A stretch of 64,000 nucleotides of DNA from Chlorobium sp. (GTDB lineage: Bacteria; Bacteroidota; Chlorobiia; Chlorobiales; Chlorobiaceae): positions 1 through 64,000 of the forward strand of contig JABMPC010000051.1 in NCBI GenBank assembly GCA_013203905.1, written 5' to 3'. Every line of letters begins with the position of its first letter. Position 1 is the stretch's first letter. The translations under genes were made by a program, and so were the position numbers. Below are positions 8,599 to 17,162 of this stretch, one piece after another. The notes under the pieces are model-generated. The model worked only from the letters and a program-made list of their open reading frames with translations. It had not been told where the DNA came from and made no database searches.

Positions 8599-10803
8599 TC
8601 AGGCTATCAGTTTCATCAGATAGTCTACAACCTGAGTCAACAGAGCCTGTCCGCTGACAGCAGCGTCACTCACAGTCGGAGGCAGGGGTGAATCGGTCTG
8701 GTAGAATCCGTTGGCAATAAAGAGGAATACCAGCATGAATGTTCCTCCAAAGTACAGGAATGTACCTGCAAGCTTTGAGTCGGAGATTGTCAGAACCGGG
8801 AAACGGAACTGTACATCTCTGTTCAGGAATTTCTTACCGAGCCAGCGAATGGTACGGGTCTGAATATCAGCACCTTCAAGACGGGAGCCGCGATCCTCGA
8901 ACCATACCGCAAAGCTGATGAACCAGATAAGATGGCCTATCATCAGGATTGTGGAGAGGTGCGAGCTTGAGAAAATAGTCACCGTCTCAGTCCAGAAGTA
9001 GTAGAAGATGCCAGAGGTATAGTGGTGCGCAAGGCCAGCCACCGAATCCCATGCTTTCGCATCGGCCGCAGGGACACCGTACATCATTGATGCAATCCAT
9101 GCGCCATCAATATACCAGCAGACTGCTGAAAGACCTTTCACTCCCCAGAGCATTGCGAACCAGAGCTGATCCTGAATGGATACACCGCAGGTTCCGCCGT
9201 ACACAGGACCAAGGCAAGGGAACGAGTAGGAATTTTTCTTGAGCCCGAGGTCATCCCAGAGGGGTGAGGTGTGGGCGAAGAACGCAATGCGTACAAGAGC
9301 AATAAGAGAGAAGAGCGAACCGGCCACAATGACATGCACCATAACCCAGTCATTGATGCTCGGATCGGCAAACATCCACTGGAACATCGGCAGAGGCTTC
9401 AGCCAGTAGAACGACATCATGATGTTGGTGCCGAAAATGTTCAACTCGCAAATCGTGTTCCATACGATGACCGCATAGACGGACAGCATGGTGGCAAAAC
9501 AGAGAGCCATGACTGTTCCGAGAATTTTAACCTGAACTTCCTGATCGCGGCCCTTAGTGATCCAAATGGACTTGATCTGGTTGTAGAGGCCGTTGAGCTG
9601 GATTTTAAGGAGATACTGTCCGCCATGGTAGACACCGGCAAAGACATAGAGCACACCACAGATGATGTGGTTGAAGGTAATCAGATTGATGACAACCCTC
9701 GACATGCCGAATGACTGACCGTTCTTCGGAAGAATTGCGAAAGGAGCGAATTCAGAGAACTCCTTGCTTCCGGAAACGATTCTGCCTCCCTCCTGAACGA
9801 AGTCATAGCTGACCCGATTGAAGGGCTCACCGTAGAGGTAAAAAACAAGTTTATCAAGTTCTTGATAGTAAGGCGCAAAGGAGGGCTGCTGGAAGGCCAC
9901 AAAAGCTATGACGCCTATAGCGATGTTAATGTAACCTATGGCGGTAAGGTGAACAGAGAATGCCGCCTTCATGTCGTCATTGAGGTGGATGGCCGCATTC
10001 GGGGGGTTGTTCCACCAGTAGAGTCCAAGAGCAAAGAAAACTGCAAACCATACAAAAGACATGAAAGTCTCTGAATTGATGGTCTGGAAATCAGGAACCG
10101 GCGCATAACCAAGGAGGAGCCACATCAGCAGACCCCAGCCAAGGAAGAGCAACGACATATAGACTGCGTGCGGTCCAAGAGCGTCCTTGTAGGTTTTTGC
10201 GCTTGTTCCATTGAACACCGCATCACCGAACTTGCCGAGGAAACGGAAGTCGCGGAAGTTTCCCGCGCGACCCGTAAACGGATTGGTCAAATTGTGGGTC
10301 CAGTGACGCCATCCACCAAAAAGAAGAATGGATCCCGAAAGGAAATGAAATGCAGCCCAGCCGAGAAGATTGGTGGCTGCCTGCTGAAGATCAGCGGTAT
10401 TGGTGCTGTAAGTATCAATGCCCAGCGACACCATACGGGGCTTGATTGTCAGATAGAACCAGTTGTCATGAAAACCCGGGCCGCCACCGAGAAAGGCGGG
10501 AAAGACCTGAATTCCAGAGACATAATAAATGGCCATAAGGAACCCCAGAACACCGAGAAGGGCCAGATGACCGCCAACGACCTGTTCGTCGTCAATCTTG
10601 TCGGTATCAAAAATCTGATACCACTTGGTGGTTCTGGTTTCAGTGCGCTGGAAAAGGAACCGCCTCATTTTCGCAGCATCCTGCTCCTTGATGACGGAGG
10701 GCGCTCCGGAAGCCCCATTGCCTTTAGGAGAAGGAGCGTTCCCCTTGGGAGGCGGAACCTTCGCTTTTGGCACGGCTCCGGCCGGATTCACTTGTTCAGC
10801 CAT
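8599..10803 (-). CDS. pscA: Photosystem P840 reaction centre core protein PscA
   Basis: 734 residues, matching the ~730-residue PscA of green sulfur bacteria. After a short Pro/Lys/Gly-rich N-terminus come about eleven hydrophobic segments. Near residue ~535 is the FX cluster motif FPCLGPVYGGTC, where one Cys pair from each subunit of the homodimer ligates the interpolypeptide [4Fe-4S] centre. Many His residues in the membrane segments fit bacteriochlorophyll ligation. The ATG at 10803 is chosen because AGGAGA lies ~8 nt upstream. It is the first gene of pscA-pscB, divergent from dapF. It forms the type I photochemical core in the cytoplasmic membrane. Confidence 0.97.
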   Translation of the reverse strand: MAEQVNPAGAVPKAKVPPPKGNAPSPKGNGASGAPSVIKEQDAAKMRRFLFQRTETRTTKWYQIFDTDKIDDEQVVGGHLALLGVLGFLMAIYYVSGIQVFPAFLGGGPGFHDNWFYLTIKPRMVSLGIDTYSTNTADLQQAATNLLGWAAFHFLSGSILLFGGWRHWTHNLTNPFTGRAGNFRDFRFLGKFGDAVFNGTSAKTYKDALGPHAVYMSLLFLGWGLLMWLLLGYAPVPDFQTINSETFMSFVWFAVFFALGLYWWNNPPNAAIHLNDDMKAAFSVHLTAIGYINIAIGVIAFVAFQQPSFAPYYQELDKLVFYLYGEPFNRVSYDFVQEGGRIVSGSKEFSEFAPFAILPKNGQSFGMSRVVINLITFNHIICGVLYVFAGVYHGGQYLLKIQLNGLYNQIKSIWITKGRDQEVQVKILGTVMALCFATMLSVYAVIVWNTICELNIFGTNIMMSFYWLKPLPMFQWMFADPSINDWVMVHVIVAGSLFSLIALVRIAFFAHTSPLWDDLGLKKNSYSFPCLGPVYGGTCGVSIQDQLWFAMLWGVKGLSAVCWYIDGAWIASMMYGVPAADAKAWDSVAGLAHHYTSGIFYYFWTETVTIFSSSHLSTILMIGHLIWFISFAVWFEDRGSRLEGADIQTRTIRWLGKKFLNRDVQFRFPVLTISDSKLAGTFLYFGGTFMLVFLFIANGFYQTDSPLPPTVSDAAVSGQALLTQVVDYLMKLIA

Positions 10804-11201
10804 TGTATTTCTCTCCTTTTTTTGAACATATTTCAGGTTGAAGAAACCAAAAAATAAACCCGTTCCGTCCCAGCTACCAATCACCTCCGGACTACGCGAA
10901 ACAATGGAATAAGAGAGTCAGCCATCACTACCAGCCCACGGCCATAGGATAACCCATACTTTCATTGCTGCAGCTGCAGAACATTTGGCGCGCACTGCCT
11001 GTGTCCATTAGAGCATACAGGCATGTCTGGCGCATTAAGGAATAAAATAAGAAAAAAAGTTTAATAATAAATATTTTTGCCCGGCCATTGCCCGGCTATT
11101 GTTTTATTATAAAGCACGAAAGCCGCTGTTTCGAGGGCGGCACCGAAATGCGGGGCATCAGGAACAGGCCCGATATGAACAAACATGAGGAAAAACATTT
11201 C
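10804..11201. promoter_or_regulatory. Divergent intergenic region between pscA and dapF
   Basis: About 400 bp without a convincing gene. It holds a very AT-rich stretch at ~11041-11080 that probably contains promoter elements, a GCCTGT...ACAGGC inverted repeat at ~10998-11025, and a GCCCGGC-type direct repeat just after 11080. I could not fix -35/-10 boxes. It must contain the pscA promoter on the minus strand and probably the dapF promoter on the plus strand. Confidence 0.4.
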
Positions 11202-12008
11202 ATGACAGAGGAGATTTCATTCAGCAAGCTTTCGGGAGCAGGCAACGACTTTGTGGTTATTGACAACCGCGACTGCTCCCTCTCACTCAGCCAGCAGGAA
11301 ATTGCCGGAATGTGCAGGAGACGAACCGGCATCGGGGCCGACGGACTGATTCTCATTGAGCCTTCGGCCTCGGCGGACTTCATGATGAAGTATCACAATG
11401 CCGATGGGCATTTAGGCAGCATGTGCGGCAATGGCGGCCGGGCAGCTGTATGGTTTGCCCACAGCATCGGCATTCCTTTTGGTGATGATAAAGGATGCCG
11501 GTTTGAGGCGGGAGGCCATACCTACAGAGGCTGGATTACTGCGCACGAAACTGTCCGTCTCCAGATGCTTGAGCCCAAAGGCTTCCGTGAGGAGATAGAC
11601 ACAGGGAAAGGAGCCTGCCATTTTGTTGATACCGGCTCCCCTCACGCCATTTTTTACACTACCGGACTTGAAGGGGTTGATGTGGTGGGACGGGGAAGCG
11701 AAGTGCGCCACAGGACAGACCTTTTCCAGGGAGGCACGAATGTCAACTTTATTGAGGTTACCTCTCCTGACAGCCTCAGCCTGCGCACCTTTGAGCGGGG
11801 TGTAGAGGATGAAACCCTAGCCTGCGGGACAGGCGCCGTTGCTGCCGCCATCATGAGCCACCGCCTCGGGATGACTCCCGCCACCACGGTTCAGGTAAGG
11901 GTACAGAGCGGCGACACGCTAGAGGTGCGCTTCAGCAGCGACATGAAAGATGTCTTTCTCAAAGGACCGGCGCGGATCATTTACCGCGGAACGACAACTG
12001 CCAGCTGA
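11202..12008 (+). CDS. dapF: Diaminopimelate epimerase
   Basis: 268 residues. It converts LL- to meso-diaminopimelate for lysine and peptidoglycan synthesis. Both active-site cysteines are in their usual contexts: MCGNGGRAAVWF and ETLACGTGAVAAA. The N-terminal FSKLSGAGNDFVVIDNRD is the family signature. I start at ATG 11202 because the family usually begins a few residues before this signature; the ATG at 11175 would add nine residues. It is transcribed away from pscA and is followed by rubredoxin on the same strand after ~135 bp. Confidence 0.95.
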   Translation: MTEEISFSKLSGAGNDFVVIDNRDCSLSLSQQEIAGMCRRRTGIGADGLILIEPSASADFMMKYHNADGHLGSMCGNGGRAAVWFAHSIGIPFGDDKGCRFEAGGHTYRGWITAHETVRLQMLEPKGFREEIDTGKGACHFVDTGSPHAIFYTTGLEGVDVVGRGSEVRHRTDLFQGGTNVNFIEVTSPDSLSLRTFERGVEDETLACGTGAVAAAIMSHRLGMTPATTVQVRVQSGDTLEVRFSSDMKDVFLKGPARIIYRGTTTAS

Positions 12009-12143
12009 GGTGAGCCGAAATGGATGAAGAGTCTTGAAGGGTTTGTGAACTTTTTACGCTCGATTTCTATTTATCTTGTCTGCAGCGGTCGAAGGCGGCC
12101 GGCTCACTATGTTAAGTCAAACCTCTAAACGGAGAACATGATT

Positions 12144-12308
12144 ATGGAAAAATGGGTCTGTGTACCTTGCGGCTATGTGTACGATCCCGAAGTCGGCGAT
12201 CCCGACAGCGGCGTTGCGCCCGGAACTGCCTTTGCAGATATTCCAGATGACTGGGTATGCCCGGTCTGCGGCGTTGACAAAACTCTCTTCGAGCCCTACA
12301 GCGAATAG
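12144..12308 (+). CDS. Rubredoxin
   Basis: 54-residue one-iron redox protein. The two knuckles CVPCGY and CPVCG supply the four Cys ligands, and the conserved [12 protein letters not shown] and DDWVCP segments lie between them. GGAG lies 9 nt before the ATG at 12144; the ATG two codons earlier is too close to it. Rubredoxins in green sulfur bacteria are small cytoplasmic electron carriers, sometimes linked to ferredoxin- or pyruvate-dependent reactions. Immediately downstream is a strong terminator, so this is probably a single-gene unit or the end of a dapF unit. Confidence 0.95.
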   Translation: MEKWVCVPCGYVYDPEVGDPDSGVAPGTAFADIPDDWVCPVCGVDKTLFEPYSE

Positions 12309-12340
12309 AGCGATACCGGCTGAACTGACACTGAAAGCAG

Positions 12341-12378
12341 AAGCGAAACGCTGCATAAATGCGGCGTTTCGCTTTTTT
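12341..12378 (+). terminator. Rho-independent terminator after rubredoxin
   Basis: AGCGAAACGC and GCGTTTCGCT form a perfect 10-bp stem with a loop of 12 nt, followed by TTTTTT. It lies ~33 nt after the rubredoxin stop. Confidence 0.9.
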
Positions 12379-12407
12379 CGTTCTGGAGCATCCCGGGGAA
12401 ACGAAAC

Positions 12408-13220
12408 TCAGGGTGCTGAGCGTTCAGGCCAGAGCGCCTGGTCAATCAGGTAGCGGGGCACTCCGCGATTCACAGTGTCAGCGGGCACCACATCGGGCTC
12501 CCGTCCCGTCATCTCCCGGTACCCCGGCAGTACAATTCCGCGACGGACCATGACCCTGTAAATAATGGCTGATCGGTTTCGGACATAGCGGGTGCCGCCA
12601 GTGGGCGACCAGCGGATCGGATTGGGAAGAACTGCGGCAAGACGGGATGCCTGCAACGCTGTGAGACGGGCTGCACTGATGCCGTAGTAATGGCGGGAGG
12701 CTGCTTCAATACCGAAAATGCCGTCACCCCACTCCGCCACATTGAGATAGATCTCAAGAATTCGCTGCTTAGAGAGCGCTCGCTCGATGCGCCATGTAAG
12801 AATAGCCTCCTTTACTTTTCGGATCGGGTTTTTCGAGGGGGAAAGCCAAAGGTTTTTGGCAAGCTGCTGGCTGATGGTGCTTCCGCCCATCGCAATTTTT
12901 CGCTCCTTGAGGTTTTTTTCTAGCGCTCGCTCCATAGCCTCGTAATCAAATCCCTCATGTTGCCAGAACTTGTCGTCTTCGGCAATCAGCACCGCCTTGA
13001 GAAGGTTGCCGGAAATTTTCCGAAGCGGCACCCATTCATGACTCACCCGACGGTCAGCCCATCCGGCACTCTGCCAGGCTTTCTGGCGGTACTCCATAAA
13101 GGAGGTTGTTTCCGGATTGGTGCTCTCAAGTGAGGAGACATCGGGAACAATGAAGTACCGAAGAATGTCGAGAAGAAAGACAAGAACAACAAGAACCGCA
13201 CTATTTCTGATGAACTTCAT
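12408..13220 (-). CDS. mtgA: Monofunctional peptidoglycan glycosyltransferase MtgA
   Basis: 270 residues. One N-terminal membrane anchor (~residues 8-22) is followed by a GT51 transglycosylase domain with the motifs EDDKFWQHEGFD (catalytic Glu), GGSTISQQLAKN and RKVKEAILTWRIE, plus YLNVAEWGDGIFGIEAAS. There is no penicillin-binding transpeptidase domain, so it is the monofunctional form that polymerises lipid II into glycan strands in the periplasm. It is convergent with rubredoxin and back-to-back with the cytochrome gene. Length is usual for MtgA. Confidence 0.95.
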   Translation of the reverse strand: MKFIRNSAVLVVLVFLLDILRYFIVPDVSSLESTNPETTSFMEYRQKAWQSAGWADRRVSHEWVPLRKISGNLLKAVLIAEDDKFWQHEGFDYEAMERALEKNLKERKIAMGGSTISQQLAKNLWLSPSKNPIRKVKEAILTWRIERALSKQRILEIYLNVAEWGDGIFGIEAASRHYYGISAARLTALQASRLAAVLPNPIRWSPTGGTRYVRNRSAIIYRVMVRRGIVLPGYREMTGREPDVVPADTVNRGVPRYLIDQALWPERSAP

Positions 13221-13312
13221 TGGTCAATCGGTTTTTTGCGCTACATTTTTCTCATGGAGGGCCTGAATGGAAATGTATGACAAAAATCACCAAAACAGAG
13301 GAACCTTCGCTC

Positions 13313-13738
13313 ATGAAATACACTCTTATGCTCGCCATGGCGGGCCTGCTTTCAACCTCACTTCTGCAGAACACCGACGCTGCTGAACCCGATGGACGAG
13401 AGGTATTTACAAGAAATTGCAGTGTCTGTCACACCATCAATCCCCCTCCCAAAACCGCTCCGCCCATCGGGCCGGTAGCCGGAAGATACCGTCAGAAATT
13501 CAGCACGAAAGCCGAAGGGGTTGCATATATGGTGAATTTCATCAAAGCTCCCTCCAAAGAAAAATCCGTTGTTGACACTGACGCCATAGATCGTTTTGGC
13601 CTTATGCCGCCAATGCCGGGTCTGGATGAGAAGGAGCTGACAGCTGTTGCCGGATGGATATGGGATCAGCCATGGGGAGGCAGAGGCCAGGGAGGGGGCC
13701 AAGGGAAAAAGGGGCAGGGTAACGGAGATTGCCAGTAA
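13313..13738 (+). CDS. Periplasmic monohaem c-type cytochrome
   Basis: From ATG 13313 the protein has 141 residues: a signal peptide (MKYTLMLAMAGLLS...DA), then a class I cytochrome fold with the haem site CSVCH, and a likely Met ligand in the GLMPPMPGL segment. The C-terminus is an unusual Gly/Gln/Lys-rich tail (GGRGQGGGQGKKGQG). It could carry electrons from sulfide or thiosulfate oxidation or to the reaction centre, but the sequence does not say which. An upstream in-frame ATG at 13277 would only lengthen the peptide before the signal. Confidence 0.85.
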   Translation: MKYTLMLAMAGLLSTSLLQNTDAAEPDGREVFTRNCSVCHTINPPPKTAPPIGPVAGRYRQKFSTKAEGVAYMVNFIKAPSKEKSVVDTDAIDRFGLMPPMPGLDEKELTAVAGWIWDQPWGGRGQGGGQGKKGQGNGDCQ

Positions 13739-13754
13739 GCTGACCAAAACGAAA

Positions 13755-13785
13755 CAAAAAGAGCCCGGAACACTGTCCCGGGCTC
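13755..13785 (-). terminator. Terminator downstream of tRNA-Arg
   Basis: On the minus strand GAGCCCGG and CCGGGCTC form a stem around the loop GACAGTGTT, followed by TTTTTG. It begins ~12 nt after the 3' end of tRNA-Arg. The plus strand has the same stem without a T-run, so it probably serves the minus strand. Confidence 0.75.
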
Positions 13786-13797
13786 ATCATCTCAGCG

Positions 13798-13870
13798 TAC
13801 CCTTGGGCAGACTCGAACTGCCGACCCACAGTTTAGGAAACTGTTGCTCTATCCACTGAGCTACAAGGGT
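13798..13870 (-). tRNA. tRNA-Arg(CCU)
   Basis: Complete minus-strand cloverleaf. Acceptor stem ACCCTTG/CAAGGGT, D-stem GCTC/GAGC, anticodon stem ACAGT/ACTGT with loop TTCCTAA giving anticodon CCU (codon AGG), and T-arm GGCAG/CTGCC all pair perfectly. The discriminator is A and no CCA is encoded. Confidence 0.95.
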
Positions 13871-13916
13871 ATAATCTTAAGGCGTGAATTTAGCACCTTT
13901 GCCATAAAGAAACAAG

Positions 13917-13932
13917 AGCCCCCCGGGGGGCT
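13917..13932 (-). terminator. Possible terminator overlapping the mutL stop
   Basis: AGCCCCCCGGGGGGCT is a perfect 16-nt palindrome overlapping the mutL stop codon. It is followed on the minus strand by the T-rich stretch CTTGTTTCTTTAT. The loop must use central bases and the T-run is broken, so efficiency is uncertain. Confidence 0.5.
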
Positions 13933-15778
13933 ACTTGCGGCCGAACATGTGGTCGAGCTGGCCGAGAGTCATTTTGATGATGACCGGACGGCCATGCGGG
14001 CAGCAATAAGGGTCGCGGGTTGCAAAGAGGCTGTCTATCAGAGAGCGCATTTCCTGGAGTGAGAGCTTCTGGCCGGTCATGATGGCATTGCGGCAGGAGT
14101 ATGATTTTGCCAGATTGTCGCGTTTTTCAAGCTTGAGCTTTGACGCATTCTCACTGTATTCGGCAATCATATCCTGCAGTATGGTCACTTCGCTCCCGGG
14201 CCTGACATCCTGAGGAACCCCTTCAATCATCACTGTGCGGTTTCCAAACAGGCTGAGGTTGAAACCGAGGCGGTAGAGATCGTCCCGGATCTCTTCAAAA
14301 ATCTCCCAGTCCCATGGCCGGAACTCCACCTTCTGGGGGAAAAGCAGCTGCTGGGAATTCGGAACACTTGTCTCCATTACATCGACCGCCCGTTCATAGA
14401 GTACCCGCTCGTGGGCAACATGCTGGTCGATAATCATCAGCCCGGTCTTGATCTGGCAGATCAGATATTTGTTGTGGAGCTGCCAGATTTTCACCTCGGC
14501 GGCTGCATCCCCAAGAGGGACCTCATCCTCATTACCACCTGAACCTGCCAGCGGAGCTGTTCCCTCAAAACCGGCCGAAGGTTGGGGCGGCGAAAACAAC
14601 TGTTCCTGAAACCCTGCAGGAAGATTTGCGGGAGGACGCGAAGCGCTGAAAGCCCCTTCACGGTAGTTACGGTAAAGCTCACCCTTAGTCACCGCCGGCT
14701 CCGCCACATCCTGAAATGCAATGGGACGGGGGGAGGGGTAGCCGGTCGGGGCGACGGGCGGTGAATCGCCCGGTGCAAGATCCGGAGAAAAGTCATATGA
14801 GCGCACCGCGCGCTTGATGACAGGATAAAACATGTTGCGGACATTCCGTTCATCCTCAAAGCGCACTTCAAGCTTGGCGGGATGCACATTCACATCAATA
14901 CGGGAGGGGTCCATCTCAAGAAACAGCAGGGCAAAAGGCGCCTGTCGTTCAACAAGCAGTTCGCCGTATGCCTGCTGCAGCGCCTGAGTGAGCATCCTGT
15001 TCTGCACCAGTCGACGGTTGATGAAGAAATACTGGTCGAGACGACGGCGTTTCTGCAGTGCTGGCCGGCCAATGAATCCCCGAATGGAGAGAAAGTCGTT
15101 CTCTTCGGTAACGGGAACGAGACTCTCAGCAAAACCGCTTCCGTAAAAGAAATCCAACCTCTCGTTGAGGTCTGAGGTCCTGAAATTAAAGAGCTCTTCG
15201 CCATCGTTAACCATCTGCCATGAAATATCGGGGCAGGCAAGAACGAGCGAGCGAACCAGTTCATAGATATGGCCGTACTCGGTGGCATTCGATTTCAGAA
15301 ACTTGCGCCGTGCGGGAACATTGTAAAAAAGGTTACGGACACTGATGGAGGTTCCCCGCTCCCCCTGCACCTCCGACTCTTCAACAAGCACTCCCCCCTC
15401 ATAGCGGAAACTGAGGCCGAGAGAGCGCCCCTCGACGGCGGTTCTGAGCTCAAAATGCGATACCGAGGAAATGCTGGCAAGCGCTTCTCCCCTGAAACCG
15501 AGGGTGGAAAGATCCTCAAGGTCTTCAACATCCCGGATTTTGCTGGTCGCAAACCGCTCCACACTCAACAGTGCGTCATCACGCTCCATACCGCAGCCAT
15601 CATCAACAATCCGGACAAGTTCTTTGCCCGCATCGCTGATGATCACGCTTATTCTGTCGGCACCGGCGTCAATGGCGTTTTCCAGCAGCTCCTTGACAAC
15701 AGAAACCGGCCGCTGGACCACCTCACCGGCGGAAATTTTATTGGCCACACTCTCGGGCAGCCGGGCAATACCTGCCAT
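13931..15778 (-). CDS. mutL: DNA mismatch repair protein MutL
   Basis: 615 residues from ATG 15778, which has AGGAG 8 nt upstream. The N-terminal GHKL ATPase shows ELLENAIDAGA, DDGCGM and GFRGEALASISSV. A variable Pro-rich linker follows, then the C-terminal dimerisation domain with IIDQHVAHERVLYE, close to the endonuclease motif of MutL proteins that nick DNA themselves, and a CPHGRP segment near the C-terminus. It couples mismatch recognition by MutS to strand incision and excision. cinA lies immediately upstream on the same strand, with an 84-bp gap. Confidence 0.95.
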   Translation of the reverse strand: MAGIARLPESVANKISAGEVVQRPVSVVKELLENAIDAGADRISVIISDAGKELVRIVDDGCGMERDDALLSVERFATSKIRDVEDLEDLSTLGFRGEALASISSVSHFELRTAVEGRSLGLSFRYEGGVLVEESEVQGERGTSISVRNLFYNVPARRKFLKSNATEYGHIYELVRSLVLACPDISWQMVNDGEELFNFRTSDLNERLDFFYGSGFAESLVPVTEENDFLSIRGFIGRPALQKRRRLDQYFFINRRLVQNRMLTQALQQAYGELLVERQAPFALLFLEMDPSRIDVNVHPAKLEVRFEDERNVRNMFYPVIKRAVRSYDFSPDLAPGDSPPVAPTGYPSPRPIAFQDVAEPAVTKGELYRNYREGAFSASRPPANLPAGFQEQLFSPPQPSAGFEGTAPLAGSGGNEDEVPLGDAAAEVKIWQLHNKYLICQIKTGLMIIDQHVAHERVLYERAVDVMETSVPNSQQLLFPQKVEFRPWDWEIFEEIRDDLYRLGFNLSLFGNRTVMIEGVPQDVRPGSEVTILQDMIAEYSENASKLKLEKRDNLAKSYSCRNAIMTGQKLSLQEMRSLIDSLFATRDPYCCPHGRPVIIKMTLGQLDHMFGRK

Positions 15779-15862
15779 TCTTCGTTCTCCTGAATGAATC
15801 AACTGTATTCCAATCTTATCAAAAACCTCTCCGTTCCCCCCGAAGAAATCCGCCATGTTTCT

Positions 15863-17149
15863 TTATTCCGACGATGAGTCGGACCGCCGAAGCGATTCCC
15901 AGAGCATCCTAAGTGCTGCCTGGCTGAAACGAAGCTTATTCTGGAGCCTGTCGCCATGCATGAAAAGCACTGAAGACTCTACATGAGGCCCCGGACTGCC
16001 AGCAGTCTGACGGGCAAGCCCGAGAGCAAGCATGCCAACAGGCTTGTCGGGGGTTGCGCCTCCGGGGCCGGCTATGCCTGTGATGGCAAGGGCAACACTG
16101 GCACCGCTTCGCTGCAGGCAGCCCATCGCCATAGCCCTGGCAACCTCCCCGCTTACTGCCCCAAAGGCATCCAGCAGGCCTCTGCTGACACCAAGCTGCT
16201 CCTCCTTGGCCATGTTGCTGTACACGATAAATCCTCCGGTAAAGACCTCGGAGGAACCTGCCACATCGGTTATCCGGCTGGCCACCAGCCCGCCTGTACA
16301 CGACTCGGCAACAGCAAGCGTTTCCCGCTGCCGACGGAGCATATCGAGAATGGTCTCTTCAATACTCCGGTTTCCAACGGTATAGACAAACTCCTTTGCA
16401 AGGGTGCTGATGGCCCCGGCAACAGCGGCGTTTTCCGCCTCAGCCCTCTCCCTCAAGTCTGCAATGGTGCTGACCATCACATCAACTCCGGCACCATGGG
16501 GAAGGTAGGCGACGGTGGTCCCTTCGGGGAGGGAGTCCTCCACGGAAACAATCATCTCTGCAAGCGTTGATTCACCGATGCCGATGGTCCTGACGGGGGT
16601 ATGGATGATAGTAGTCTCAGAGCGCTCCCTCACCCATGGCAGTACAGTGCCCTCCATCATCGCCTGCATCTCCACCGGAACACCGGGCATAAGCACCAGA
16701 TGGCGCTGGCTAAAGCGGGGGGCACAGCTGATGATCATGCCAGCCGCCGTCCCCTTGATATTGGGTATAGCCAGAGACCCCTCAACCACCATCGCCTGAC
16801 TTCGCATCAGCTCCGTCATTTCCCGCCCACGGGCGCTGACTCTCAACTCAACTTCGCGAAGGGATGCGGGATCCAGAGTGAGCCCCCGGCCGAGAAGCTT
16901 CTGCGCTGCATTGCGGGTTCGGTCGTCGCGCGTCGGACCCAGGCCACCGGTCACCAGCACCAGTTCACTGCGGCCAAGCGCTTCGGAAAACACATCCTGC
17001 ATCTCGTCCTCACAATCGGAACAGGCCGTTATCCTTCTGAGGGGAACGCCTTCAAGCGAAAGCATAGCGGCAATTTCCGCCGCATTGGTATTGACGCGCT
17101 GACCCTTGAGCAGCTCATCGCCTATGGAAACAATCTCCGCATGCATCAT
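15863..17149 (-). CDS. cinA: CinA-family protein (molybdopterin-binding fold plus nicotinamide-nucleotide amidase)
   Basis: 428 residues. The N-terminal MoaB/MogA-like domain begins IVSIGDELLKGQRVNTN and has VTGGLGPTRDD; in family members it acts as an ADP-ribose pyrophosphatase-type domain. The C-terminal ~160 residues are the PncC-type NMN amidase domain: AVAESCTGGLVASRITDVAGSS and SGEVARAMA. The ATG at 17149 has GGGGAG 6 nt upstream. It follows thrA by 13 bp on the same strand. The pyridine nucleotide salvage role is from the family. Confidence 0.93.
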   Translation of the reverse strand: MMHAEIVSIGDELLKGQRVNTNAAEIAAMLSLEGVPLRRITACSDCEDEMQDVFSEALGRSELVLVTGGLGPTRDDRTRNAAQKLLGRGLTLDPASLREVELRVSARGREMTELMRSQAMVVEGSLAIPNIKGTAAGMIISCAPRFSQRHLVLMPGVPVEMQAMMEGTVLPWVRERSETTIIHTPVRTIGIGESTLAEMIVSVEDSLPEGTTVAYLPHGAGVDVMVSTIADLRERAEAENAAVAGAISTLAKEFVYTVGNRSIEETILDMLRRQRETLAVAESCTGGLVASRITDVAGSSEVFTGGFIVYSNMAKEEQLGVSRGLLDAFGAVSGEVARAMAMGCLQRSGASVALAITGIAGPGGATPDKPVGMLALGLARQTAGSPGPHVESSVLFMHGDRLQNKLRFSQAALRMLWESLRRSDSSSE

Positions 17150-17162
17150 GGCCCTCTCCCCG